From the NCBI RefSeq assembly GCF_001895085.1, contig NZ_BDFD01000014.1:1-64000 (forward strand): a DNA stretch of 64,000 nucleotides, given 5' to 3'. Positions 53,461-63,400 of this stretch are shown here, one piece after another. Position 1 is the first letter of the stretch; each line of letters starts with the position of its first letter. A program made the position numbers and the translations under genes. Origin of the DNA: Mariprofundus micogutta (lineage in GTDB: Bacteria; Pseudomonadota; Zetaproteobacteria; Mariprofundales; Mariprofundaceae). Under the pieces are notes generated by a model. It had not been told where the DNA came from and did not search any database. It was given only the letters and a program-made list of their open reading frames with translations.

Positions 53461-54669
53461 TTATCCGATTGCGCTCATCATGGTCAGCATAGGAAGGAAT
53501 ATGGCCAGTGCAACAAAACCGACAACTCCAACCAGTAGCAGGATGATCGTAGGTTCAATAATGCTGAATACGCGTTTGATGCGGCGCGGAATCTCTTCAT
53601 TGTAGTGAGTGGAAATATGGCCCAGTGTTTCATCAAGATTACCTGTGGATTCACCTACTGCAATCATTCTCAGGACCATTGGCGGGAAAATCGCATGCTG
53701 GCGAAAGGCGTTGGCAATAGTAGAACCATCGGCTATGTCCTGCTTGATCTGATTCAATGCGGAGGAAACAATAAAGCTGCCGACCAGACCGCGGCAGTAA
53801 TCAATCGATTCCAGAATAGGGATACCGACTTTGTACATGATGCCCAGATTTCGGGTCATGCGGGACATCGTGATCATGCGGTTGAGTTCACCGAATACAG
53901 GTATTTTGAATTTAATCGTTTCCAGGGCAAATGCCACTTTTGGTGAATAGCGTCTGGCATATCTCAGTATCAACCAGACGACGGGAGGGGTGAGCAAAAC
54001 CCATAACCAGTATTGATCCATAAACATGCCGATATCCATTACCACCTGCGTTGGCATGGGCAGTGGAATATTCAGGCTGGTTAGTAGTTCTGCAAAACGG
54101 GGTACCACAAAGGTGAATAGCAGCATAATGAAGCCTAGTGCTGCGGTGATGACCATGGCTGGATAAATGGTGGCCTGCTTAACATCAGAACGAAGGTTGC
54201 TCAACCAGATGAAATAATCTCGCAATTCGGTGAATGATTCCACCAGGCTGCCGCTGAATTCGCCGGCCCTGATCAGATTGATCATGACATCGGGAAATGC
54301 TTTTGCGTGCGATTGCATGGCATCAGATAAATTGTTGCCCGATTCAATATCAATTTTGATTTCGCTCAAAGCTTGTCTAAGTGCAGGGCTCTGAACTTCT
54401 TCAGCCATCGCTTCGATGCATTCAACAAGAGGTATGCCAGCGGCAAGCATCGGTATCATGCCTGTGCAGAATTCCACCAAATGACCTCGTTTGACCTTGC
54501 CAGCAGGTTTTTTGGTTGCCTCTTTTTTGCCTTTACGCTCTTTTGCAAACACAAGCAGCAGGTCACTCTCTTTGAGTTTGTTTTCCAGAGCATCTTCGTC
54601 AAAGGCACTCATGATACCCTTGATGCTTGCCCCCTGAGGGTTTACTGCTCTATATGTAAACTCAGGCAT
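53461..54669 (-). CDS. mshG: Pilus inner-membrane platform protein (PilC/MshG/GspF)
   Basis: The 402-residue protein starts MPEFTYRAVNPQGASIKG, the usual opening of GspF/PilC proteins. Two copies of the GspF domain follow, each with a cytoplasmic helical bundle (FCTGMIPMLAAGIPLVECIE; SRMTRNLGIMYKVGIPILES) and membrane helices. It works as the rotary platform driven by the MshE ATPase. Its start overlaps the ATPase gene by 8 bases. Confidence 0.93.
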   Translation of the reverse strand: MPEFTYRAVNPQGASIKGIMSAFDEDALENKLKESDLLLVFAKERKGKKEATKKPAGKVKRGHLVEFCTGMIPMLAAGIPLVECIEAMAEEVQSPALRQALSEIKIDIESGNNLSDAMQSHAKAFPDVMINLIRAGEFSGSLVESFTELRDYFIWLSNLRSDVKQATIYPAMVITAALGFIMLLFTFVVPRFAELLTSLNIPLPMPTQVVMDIGMFMDQYWLWVLLTPPVVWLILRYARRYSPKVAFALETIKFKIPVFGELNRMITMSRMTRNLGIMYKVGIPILESIDYCRGLVGSFIVSSALNQIKQDIADGSTIANAFRQHAIFPPMVLRMIAVGESTGNLDETLGHISTHYNEEIPRRIKRVFSIIEPTIILLLVGVVGFVALAIFLPMLTMMSAIG

Positions 54670-56530
54670 CGCTGATTACAACGCGAAGGACTTCTTCAAT
54701 GCTGGTTAACCCTGAAGACATTTTCTCCACACCATCGGTAAACATGCGGCGCATGCCTGATGCATTAACTTCTTCAATGGTCAGTCTCTGATTTTTAACG
54801 ATAGAGTCGTGGAAAGTGTCGCTCATCTGCATGATTTCATAGATGGCAACGCGGCCTTTGTAGCCTGTGCCGTTGCATTTGGAGCAACCTTTGCCGTTGA
54901 AAAAGCGCACATGTTGCTGCTCTTCCGGGGTCAGGCTGAAGCGGTCCAGGATGGTTTGAGGGGGATTCACCTCTTCTTTGCAGTCATTGCAAATTTTGCG
55001 CACCAGACGCTGGGCGACCACGCCGATCAGGCAGGCCGGAATCAGATATGAGTCTACGCCCATGTCTATCAGTCGGGGGATGGCACCAGCAGCATCGTTG
55101 GTATGCAGGGTGGATAAAACCAGGTGGCCTGTGAGCGCCGAACGTACTGCCAGTGAGGCTGTTTCCTGGTCTCGAATTTCACCCACAAGAATGACATCCG
55201 GATCCTGACGCAAAATGGAGCGCAAGCCTTCAGCAAAGTTAAGTCCGACATCGAGATTGACCTGTGTCTGGCGGATCATGGGTAGCATATATTCAATAGG
55301 GTCTTCGAGTGTGAATACACTTTTCTCAACAGCGTCGATTTTACTCAGTGCGGTATACAGCGTGGTGGTTTTACCCGAACCGGTAGGGCCGGTTACCAGA
55401 ATGATGCCGTGCGGTCGCTGAACCAGCGATGAAAACACTTTATAGTCATGCTCTGACATGCCCAGATCTTCAAGCGACATTTTCTTGGGATTACGGTCCA
55501 GTACACGAATCACAATATTTTCACCACAGGCAGATGGTAATGTGGACACACGCAGGTCAACCGGACGACCACCGAATTTGAAAGAGGCGCGGCCGTCTTG
55601 AGGGATGCGCCGTTCGGTCACATCAAGTCCGGACATGATTTTCACACGTGATGAGAGGGCAGGGAACAGCTGGGTCGGCATCAACACCATTTTATGCAGG
55701 ATGCCATCCATGCGCATGCGTACTCGTAGGGTTTTCTCTTCCGGTTCTATGTGAATATCGGTGGCGTTATTTTTGACCGCCAGCACAATGATTTGGTCCA
55801 CCAGTCGTACCATGGGTGACTCTTCCGCATCGCCTTCTGCGGTGATGCCCTGACGCAGAATCAGATCGACTGTTTCCTCAATACTCATGCCTTGAGCGTA
55901 ATGATGGTCGAGCAGCTCAAGTATCTGATCTTCGGGTGCGCCGACGACATCAACAATCATGCCGGATATTTTACTCACAGTATCAATGGCGATGACGTTG
56001 AAGGTATCTGCCATGGCTATGGTCAGGTGGCCATTATCATTGTTCAGCGGTACCAGTCTGAAGCGTTTGGCCATTTCATACGGGATAAGTTTGATCAGCT
56101 CGTCATCTATCAGTGTATTCTGGAGATCAATCACATTAACTGCTGATTCTTCTGCCAGTGCTTCGGTGAGGGTATCAGATGTGATGAAGCCGAGATTAAT
56201 CAGTGTTTCACCCAGATAGCCGCCAAGGCGTTGTTGTTCGCGTAGCCCCAGGCTCAGCTGGGCCTCATTGATGTGACCAGCGCGCAATAGCCGCTCACCC
56301 AGGCGGATTTTATGAGATAGGTCAATCAGGGTAAGGGAAACGGCGTCAGCCAGAGCTCTGGAAAGGGACTCGGAGCTAATATAACCAAGTGAAACCAGAG
56401 TCTCTCCGATGTATCCACCCATGCGCTCCTGATGGGCCAGTGCCTGATCGAGTTTGTCTTGATCAATCAGGCCGGCTGCAATCAGGTGTTCACCAAGTAG
56501 GACTTTCTGTTGTGTGCCGGGAGTAGTCAT
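54662..56530 (-). CDS. mshE: Pilus assembly ATPase with two MshEN c-di-GMP domains (MshE/PilB-like)
   Basis: The 622-residue ATPase starts with two tandem MshEN-type repeats (about residues 9-60: LLGEHLIAAGLIDQDKL; and 78-130: RLGERLLRAGHINEAQL), each with the leucine- and glycine-spaced pattern known to bind c-di-GMP. A third N-terminal alpha/beta domain and the RecA-like motor follow, with Walker A GPTGSGKTTTLY near residue 382, an Asp box, Walker B ILVGEIRDQETA and the tetracysteine zinc site (CNDC near 513; CSKC near 550). It powers pilus extension. c-di-GMP control is a family inference. Confidence 0.93.
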   Translation of the reverse strand: MTTPGTQQKVLLGEHLIAAGLIDQDKLDQALAHQERMGGYIGETLVSLGYISSESLSRALADAVSLTLIDLSHKIRLGERLLRAGHINEAQLSLGLREQQRLGGYLGETLINLGFITSDTLTEALAEESAVNVIDLQNTLIDDELIKLIPYEMAKRFRLVPLNNDNGHLTIAMADTFNVIAIDTVSKISGMIVDVVGAPEDQILELLDHHYAQGMSIEETVDLILRQGITAEGDAEESPMVRLVDQIIVLAVKNNATDIHIEPEEKTLRVRMRMDGILHKMVLMPTQLFPALSSRVKIMSGLDVTERRIPQDGRASFKFGGRPVDLRVSTLPSACGENIVIRVLDRNPKKMSLEDLGMSEHDYKVFSSLVQRPHGIILVTGPTGSGKTTTLYTALSKIDAVEKSVFTLEDPIEYMLPMIRQTQVNLDVGLNFAEGLRSILRQDPDVILVGEIRDQETASLAVRSALTGHLVLSTLHTNDAAGAIPRLIDMGVDSYLIPACLIGVVAQRLVRKICNDCKEEVNPPQTILDRFSLTPEEQQHVRFFNGKGCSKCNGTGYKGRVAIYEIMQMSDTFHDSIVKNQRLTIEEVNASGMRRMFTDGVEKMSSGLTSIEEVLRVVISDA

Positions 56531-56592
56531 CTTGTCCGCCTCATCAGGTTTGGTTCAGTGGTGCTGAAGATAGATGCGCCACTTGTATCCAT

Positions 56593-56630
56593 AAAAAAGG
56601 CCAGTAGATGGTTGATCTACCGGCCTTTTT
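56593..56630 (-). terminator. Terminator between major pilin and mshE
   Basis: AAAAAGGCC-A-GTAGAT pairs with ATCTAC-C-GGCCTTTTT around GGTTG. It is 36 bases past the pilin stop on the minus strand and ends in TTTTTT. It should end most pilin transcripts and let a fraction read into the assembly genes. Confidence 0.9.
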
Positions 56631-56665
56631 GTTGAGTTTACTACAATGTCAATCGTGGGTGTAGA

Positions 56666-57358
56666 TTAACGGGAGCCCAGGTAGACCCACATGGTGACGG
56701 CAGCGCCAGCCGTGTTACGAGGGTCTGCAACGCCGGTTCCGCCTGCAGCGCCAGGTACGCGAGCGCGGCCAGCGTTCCACCATGCCGATGCACCGGTGAC
56801 TTTTTCCATGTCACTATCCAGAATTTCACTGAGTTTGCGGGCCTCATCGACAGTCAAGCCACTGATCTGTGCGTAAGAGATAACAAAGGAGCGGGCTGGT
56901 GCTGCAGCTGCACTGTCGTAGTCAGCAGTGCCGTCGCCATCAAGGTCGAATGAAACGCCGCCAGCTGGTGTGGCTGCACCACCCATAGCAGTTGCTGAAT
57001 CGATAACAAAGAAATCACCACTTGGATTGACCGGATTTTCCAGTTCTTTATCCAGATATGGCCCGTCCCAGCCTCTCAGGCCTGCAGCCGGAGCGGTAAT
57101 GAGATCTTTTGGAGCGGTTGCTGTTCTTGCTTCAGTAGGGTCAGCATCATGTGATGGGAATGTGCTGGTGTCTTTATAATAATCGACCACAGAGGTGCGA
57201 ATACTGTTCAGGTTGGTAACCAGCGTGTCGATTTTAGCATCACGGATAGCATCAAAGATTTTTGGTGCAACGATAGCTGCGAGAATAGCGATCACGGCCA
57301 AGACGCCGATCATTTCAATCAGGGTGAATCCTTTCTGTTTTCTGGTGCTTCTTAGCAT
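56666..57358 (-). CDS. Major pilin, MSHA/GspG-like, with a calcium-type loop
   Basis: The 230-residue prepilin has leader MLRSTRKQKG, cleaved before FTLIEMIGVLAVIAIL, with glutamate at +5. WDGPYLDKELENPVNPSGDF resembles GspG-type major pseudopilins, while a DLDGDGTAD loop (D138, D140, D142, D146) matches calcium-binding DxDxDG sites. GAGGAG precedes the ATG. It has a long upstream leader and its own terminator, as fits a highly expressed subunit. Confidence 0.9.
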   Translation of the reverse strand: MLRSTRKQKGFTLIEMIGVLAVIAILAAIVAPKIFDAIRDAKIDTLVTNLNSIRTSVVDYYKDTSTFPSHDADPTEARTATAPKDLITAPAAGLRGWDGPYLDKELENPVNPSGDFFVIDSATAMGGAATPAGGVSFDLDGDGTADYDSAAAAPARSFVISYAQISGLTVDEARKLSEILDSDMEKVTGASAWWNAGRARVPGAAGGTGVADPRNTAGAAVTMWVYLGSR

Positions 57359-57631
57359 ATGTCTATACTCCTCATAGATCGTTTGGATTTGGTTCTATCT
57401 TTTGTCGGTGATGCGTAGCGTAAATTGGCATAAAATCTGTTTCCCCACAGATGACCATGCGTAATAAGTCGATATCATGAACAAATATTAATCATATCGC
57501 AAGGGACATCATATGGGGAGCAAGAAATCAGAATGTGACCTGCATCACTGATGTTTTGCCGCCTGTATGACCTGATCTTCCATCCTTTATTGCACGTTGA
57601 TCAGGCAGCATATTAGGGGTTGATTATATAA
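57359..57631. promoter_or_regulatory. Divergent control region between pilin and ArsR genes
   Basis: This 273-base gap holds a CRP/FNR-like palindrome (57534-57549), a small hairpin ATCTGT/ACAGAT (57435-57452) in the pilin leader, and the starts of two opposite transcripts. No clear sigma-54 site was found. No gene is seen. Confidence 0.5.
57534..57549. promoter_or_regulatory. CRP/FNR-like palindrome, copy 2
   Basis: TGTGACCTGCATCACT has half-sites TGTGA and TCACt with 6 bases between. Its inner 14 bases are the reverse complement of those at 53442-53455. It lies about 177 bases before the major pilin and 83 before the ArsR gene, so either could be the target. Confidence 0.6.
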
Positions 57632-57991
57632 GTGGAAACGAATATATTTCGTTGCATGAGTGATTTACCGATTATTCCAGAAGATAAAATTAAATCTGCT
57701 TCCCAGGGCTTGAGAGCGATTGCACATGAGTTGCGACTCTCTGTGTTATGCCTGCTGCTTGAGCGCCCGATGTGCGTGCATGAGCTGATTGAGGCTACGG
57801 GTGCCGCGCAGTCAAATCTGTCTCAGCATCTGTCAAAAATGCGCATGCTTGGCATATTGGAGAGTGAAAAGAGAGGACAGGAAGTGATGTACAGCATTGC
57901 CAATCCTGATTTTGCTGAGCTGGTAAATGCACTGAAGCAGATCTATTGCCCTGAAATGGTTTGTGCTGCTCCTACAGCCAAGGAGGGGTGA
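57632..57991 (+). CDS. ArsR-family transcription regulator
   Basis: The 119-residue protein (GTG 57632, or 111 residues from ATG 57656) is a winged helix-turn-helix of ArsR type: AIAHELRLSVLCLLLERPMCVHELIEATGAAQSNLSQHL (described in part), then RKM-like turn and wing. Cysteines in VLCLLL, PMCVHEL and near the C-terminus (YCPEMVC) could bind a metal or be redox-sensitive, as in BigR/SqrR. It is the first gene of the efflux cluster, and its end overlaps tolC (TGATG), so it probably controls that cluster. Confidence 0.9.
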   Translation: METNIFRCMSDLPIIPEDKIKSASQGLRAIAHELRLSVLCLLLERPMCVHELIEATGAAQSNLSQHLSKMRMLGILESEKRGQEVMYSIANPDFAELVNALKQIYCPEMVCAAPTAKEG

Positions 57992-59364
57992 TGGCGTTTT
58001 TTTCGCCGAAAACATCAGCAAATTATGCTATAATAAATAAGCTGATGGTGCCACTTACGGTGGCACTTTTTGCGCTACCTGCAACTGCGGCTGAAATTTC
58101 ATCACTCAAACAGAGTGTTGAGTATGCCTTGCAGCATAATCGTCTGCTGGCTGCTGATGCACAGACACTGGAACAGGCTCAGGCCAGGCAGGATGGGGCG
58201 TTTGGACGTTTGATGCCACGTCTGGATGTTTCCACAGGGGTGGCGCGTACGGATGCGCCGGGCAGTTATCTGGGCATGAAGTTGAATCAGAAGAATATGT
58301 CAGCTGCCGACTTTAATCCGGCTTTTATCAACAATCCCGGTTATATTAATAATTATCAGACACGAGTGGGGTTGTCGCTGCCTGTTTATCAGGGAGGGGC
58401 ACTCTGGGCTGGTAAAAGGCTGGCTGGGCATCAGGCTGAGTCGTCCCGGTTCGCGCATGAAGCTGCCAGACAGCAGGTGATCTATCAGGTGATCGAAGCT
58501 TATGCCCGCACCAGGCAGACCTTTTCCCAGATCGAAGTGATGGAGCGCGCAGTCAGTGCTGCCAACAAACGCCATCAGGATACACAGGCCATGCAGAAGC
58601 GCGGCGTACTCATCGACAGTGACGTGATGGATGCACGTGTGCACCTGCTGCGCACCGACTTGCAGCTGCAGCAGGCTAAAAATGCACATGCCCGGAGCCT
58701 TGATGCTCTGCAGCGTGTGATGGGTATCAATGGCGAAGTCAGTATGCATGCCAATGAAGAACCGCGCTTGAAAGCTGTTGAACTTACACTTGCCGGCGCA
58801 GTTGAAACTGCCCATCAGACAAGATTGGACCTGAAAGCGATGCAGCAGGGTTATGAGGCTGCTGATGCAGGTGTCGATAAAGCGCAGTCAGGATTTCTTC
58901 CGCATGTGAATCTGGTAGCAGCCAGTGAATGGAATTCTTCGACGCTGGCTTTGAAAAATCGAAATACAATGATTGGAGCGACGGTCAGCATGAATCTGTT
59001 TGCCGGAGGTTCCGATATGGCTCAGGTACGTGTCGCCCGTGCCGAACTTGTGTCACTTGAATACAAAATCGCCGACCGTAAACAGCAGATAAAGAATGAG
59101 GTTTCACATGCATGGCGTATGCTGGAAGAGGCAAAACTTCGCTATCAGAGCGAGACCGAGGCGATGAAACAGAGTGTGGAATCGCTTCGTATTAAATCAC
59201 TGCGTTTTGAGCAGGGTTTATCCACAACGACAGATCTGCTTGATGCGCAATTGCAGGCGGACTCATCACGTGTTTCGGCCATCCGTGCCCGCTACGATGT
59301 AATCATTTCACAGGCCGGGCTGCTTATGGCTGTCGGCTCATTAAACGAGGAGATTATTCAATGA
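57991..59364 (+). CDS. TolC-family outer-membrane efflux channel
   Basis: From ATG 57991, behind AAGGAGGGG, the 457-residue protein has a signal ending PATAAE and the two repeated halves of the TolC fold, with the LKQSVEYALQHNRLL start and the second half beginning ALKNRNTMIGATVSMNLFAGG. Long amphipathic helices contain typical heptads. It forms the outer-membrane duct for the pump genes downstream. Confidence 0.93.
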   Translation: MAFFSPKTSANYAIINKLMVPLTVALFALPATAAEISSLKQSVEYALQHNRLLAADAQTLEQAQARQDGAFGRLMPRLDVSTGVARTDAPGSYLGMKLNQKNMSAADFNPAFINNPGYINNYQTRVGLSLPVYQGGALWAGKRLAGHQAESSRFAHEAARQQVIYQVIEAYARTRQTFSQIEVMERAVSAANKRHQDTQAMQKRGVLIDSDVMDARVHLLRTDLQLQQAKNAHARSLDALQRVMGINGEVSMHANEEPRLKAVELTLAGAVETAHQTRLDLKAMQQGYEAADAGVDKAQSGFLPHVNLVAASEWNSSTLALKNRNTMIGATVSMNLFAGGSDMAQVRVARAELVSLEYKIADRKQQIKNEVSHAWRMLEEAKLRYQSETEAMKQSVESLRIKSLRFEQGLSTTTDLLDAQLQADSSRVSAIRARYDVIISQAGLLMAVGSLNEEIIQ

Positions 59365-60401
59365 AAACAGGCATCAGGCTTTTTATTTCATTGTTAGTGC
59401 TGGCGGGTCTGCAGGCTTGCGGCGGGGAAGAGGGACAGATGCAGCAGAGTGCTGCTCCGGCTGTTCAGGCAGAAACTATGACAGTAAAAGCTGTTGCGGT
59501 TGCCGAGAACTATGTCACCAGTGGCACTGTCACGTCCGACCACCGTGTAGCAATCTCATCCCGTTTATCAGGTTATATCCGCGAGCTCGCAGTGCGCGAG
59601 GGTGACAAGGTAAAAGCCGGTGATGTGCTGGTGCGTGTCGACCCGGTCAATGCAAGACAGGGACTGGTTCAGGCACAGGCCGACCTTGCCGATGCAAAGG
59701 CTGATAAAGATCGCTACGAAGAACTGTTTGCAGCGCATGCAGTAAGCAAACAGCAGCTTGATCGCGTGAGTCTGCGTTACAAAGTGGCCAGATCCCAGGT
59801 GGAGCAGGCGCGTAACCAGTTGGGTTATGCAGAAGTTCGCTCACCGGTTGCAGGTGTGGTTGTTGAGAAACGTATGAACAAGGGTGATCTGGCTTCTCCG
59901 GGCGCTGCTATCCTGGTTCTGGAAGATCCGGACAGTCTGTTGGTGGAAACCTATGTGTCCGAACAGTTTGTCAGCGGTATCAAGATTGGCGATAAAGTTG
60001 AAATTGAAGTGGCAACGCTTAAGCAGAGCTTTGCTGGTGTGGTTCGTCAGGTCGTTGAAGCTGCTGATGCTGTGTCGCATCAGTTTCTGATTAAAATTTC
60101 TCTCAATGGTGAATCAGGCGTGCACCCCGGAATGTATGCCATGGTGGGTTTCAAGGTTGGTGAACGTCCGGCACTGGAGATTCCCGCGGCTGCGGTCATT
60201 GAACGTTCCGGTCTGCATGGCGTATATATAGTTGATGCAAACGGCATTACCCGTTATCGACAGATTCGTCTGGGTAAACCGCATGCAAACGGTGTGGAAG
60301 TGCTGGCAGGCTTGCGTGACGGTGATGTGATTGCCTGGAATGCGACTCCGTCTGCGCAAACACCTGCACTGCAAACCGGCATGAAAGTTTTAGCCAAATA
60401 A
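59361..60401 (+). CDS. Membrane-fusion lipoprotein of the RND pump (HlyD/AcrA type)
   Basis: The 346-residue protein has a lipobox GLQAC at about residue 20. The biotinyl-lipoyl domain (GYIRELAVREGDKVKAGDVL), a short alpha hairpin, the matching second lipoyl half (VRSPVAGVVVEKRMNKGDLASPG) and beta-barrel follow. It is short for the AcrA group. Start overlaps tolC by 4 bases. Confidence 0.92.
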   Translation: MKTGIRLFISLLVLAGLQACGGEEGQMQQSAAPAVQAETMTVKAVAVAENYVTSGTVTSDHRVAISSRLSGYIRELAVREGDKVKAGDVLVRVDPVNARQGLVQAQADLADAKADKDRYEELFAAHAVSKQQLDRVSLRYKVARSQVEQARNQLGYAEVRSPVAGVVVEKRMNKGDLASPGAAILVLEDPDSLLVETYVSEQFVSGIKIGDKVEIEVATLKQSFAGVVRQVVEAADAVSHQFLIKISLNGESGVHPGMYAMVGFKVGERPALEIPAAAVIERSGLHGVYIVDANGITRYRQIRLGKPHANGVEVLAGLRDGDVIAWNATPSAQTPALQTGMKVLAK

Positions 60402-60414
60402 TGAGCGATAAATA

Positions 60415-63400
60415 ATGAGTGATAATACAGAGCTGAATATTGCAGGTCGCCTGGGTAAGGCGGCCATGTTCTCCAATCTGACTCCGATGCTGAGCATTCT
60501 GATCTTTCTGATCGGGGCAGTGGCATTGATGATTACGCCGCGTGAAGAAAACCCTCAGATTGATGTGCCTGCAGCCAATGTGTTTGTTCAGATGCGTGGT
60601 GCATCACCTCAGGAAGTGCAGAACCTGATTGTTCGCCCTATGGAAATGGTGCTGCGTGAAATGACAGGCGTGGAACACTCTTATGGCATGGCTATGGACT
60701 CACTGGCCGTGGTAACCGTGATGTTCAAGGTGGGTGAAGACAAGGAAGCCAGCCTGGTCAAATTGTATGACCGCATTATGCAGAATCTGGACAAGATTCC
60801 TGTCGGTGCATCACAGCCGCTGGTTAAACCACTGGATGTGGATGACGTGCCGGCATCGGTGATTACGCTTTCATCAAAAGATATGGATGGTCTATCCCTG
60901 AAAAGGCTGGCTGAGCGCGTACGTGATCAGCTTGCACCTCTGGAAGGGGTTTCTGTAGCCAATATTATTGGTGGCCGTGATCACGAGATCGGTATTCAAC
61001 TCGATCCTATTAAACTGGCTGCTTACCGCATCCCGCTGGATCAGCTGCATCGGGTGCTGGTATCAGCCAACGTTGGCGGGCCGGTTGGCTCTCTGATCGG
61101 CAATAACAACGAAACAAAAATATGGCTGGATGGTTATCTGAAAACGGCGGATGAAGTCGGCCAGTTGGTCGTTGGACAGGCAAAAAACAAACCTATTTAC
61201 CTGAAAGATGTTGCCAGCATCACTGATGGTGCCAGCGATGTGGAGCATTTCCATCGCATCGGTTTTGGTGCTCATCATGTGGATCAGGCTATGCAAGGTG
61301 AGCCGGAGTTACCAGCCGTCTCGATTACTCTGGCCAAGAAACGCGGCACCAATGCTGTGGTTGTCACGCAAAGCATAGAAGAAAAGCTGAACGCGCTGAA
61401 AGGTGATTTTATCCCCGATAACGTTCAGGTGAATATTACCCGTGACTCGGGTAACCGTGCCAATGCAGCTGTGAATATGCTGATTGAACATCTGGGTATC
61501 GCGATCGGTACGGTGATTCTGATTCTGTTGCTGTTTCTGGGCTGGCGTGAAGCCACCATCGTAACACTGAATATTCCGCTGATCCTGTTTGTTGTGCTGG
61601 CTATCGGCCTGATGGCGGATCAAACCATTAACCGTATTACACTGTTCGCCCTGATTCTGGCTCTCGGTCTATTGGTGGATGATGCCATTGTGGTGATTGA
61701 AAATATCCATCGTCATCTGCACAAGGGTGTAAAATCCATGCAGGACAAGGCGCGTCTGATTGTGATTGCGACCAACGAAACGGGTAAACCCACCATTATT
61801 GCCACGATAGCCGTAATTCTGGCATTTGTACCTATGGCGTTTGTGACCGGCATGATGGGCCCGTACATGGGGCCGATTCCCTTTAATGCACCGGTAGCCA
61901 TGGCTGCATCGCTGGTGATTGCCTATATGTTTACACCTTGGATCGCGCAGCGTTTTCTGCCGGCCAAAATCAGTACATCAGAAGCGAATGATCATGCTGA
62001 TGATTCACACAAGGACTGGGTCTATCGCACCTATATGCGTTATGCCACGCCCCTGATCGAGTCAGCTGCTGTACGCCGCACATTCTGGCTGGTGACACTG
62101 GTCCTGTTTGTTGCCGCCATGATGCAACCGGGCTGGCAGTTCCTGCGTCCTGCCGGTATCAACGGCCCACTTACGCCTGGTACGGTTGAGCTGAAAATGT
62201 TGCCGAAAGGGGACAACAACACCTTCAATATCACCATTGATCTGCCGGAAGGTGCATCACTGGAAGAGACTGACCGTGTAGCGCGTGAAGTGGCTGACGT
62301 ACTGCGAAGTCATCCCATGGTTCTGGACTACGAAACATTTGTAGGGCAGGCCGGTCCGATTGATTTCAACGGTATGCTGCGCGGTGCAGTGCTGCGTAAG
62401 GGGCCTAATCTGGCTGATATTCGCGTTAACCTGGTGGATAAACATGATCGCTCCATTCGTTCCGATGCCATAGTGCTGGAATTGCGCGATTTGCTTGCTC
62501 CGGTTCTGACGGCTAATCCGCAATCGAATATCAAGCTGGTGGAAGATCCGCCGGGTCCACCTGTGCGTGGCACACTGCTGGCTGAAATTTACGGACCTGA
62601 TTACGATACCCAGCGTGCGCTTGCCAAAGAGGTGCGTAAGAAGTTCGAGGCAACCTATGACGTGGTCGATGTCGACGATTCGGTAGGTGATGAGCAGATA
62701 CAGCTGAATGTTCGTGTGGATAAAGAGCGTGCAGCACATCTTGGTGTGGTTACTCAGCAGGTAGAAACTGCGCTGCACGATTTTCTGCAGGGTTATGATT
62801 TCGGTGCTGTGCATATGGATGATGAACGCCATCAGGTGAAGTTGCATGTGCGTTTGCCAAAAGCGCTTCGCGCTCATGCTGAAGACCTGCACCGTATCTA
62901 TGTCTCCGGTTCACAGGGCGCAGTTCCACTCTCAGCATTTGCAACGATTGAACAAACAGTAGCCTCCAAACCGATTTACACGAAAGACGGGCATCAGGTG
63001 ACTTATGTGATGGCTGAGCCGAAGCAGGGCTCTCAGGTTTATCCATTGCTGGAGATGGACTGGGCCATTGATGAAACAGAAGTGCTGCCGGGAACGGAAG
63101 TGAAAACCGGAGGTATGCGTTTTACCAATACGGCCCCGGAAAATACTTTCGGTTATCACATGTTGTGGGACGGCGAGATGCGTCTGACTCTGGACGTGTT
63201 CCGTGACCTCGGAGCTGCTTTTATTGTCGCACTTGTGCTGATCTATCTGCTGATGGTGGCATATTATGGTGAATTTATTCTGCCAATGATGGTGATGGCC
63301 CCGACTGCATTGACCATGATCGGTATTTTTCCGGGGCACTGGATTACCGGGCAGCCGTTCACCGCCACATCGATGATAGGCATGATCGCACTGGCCGGCA

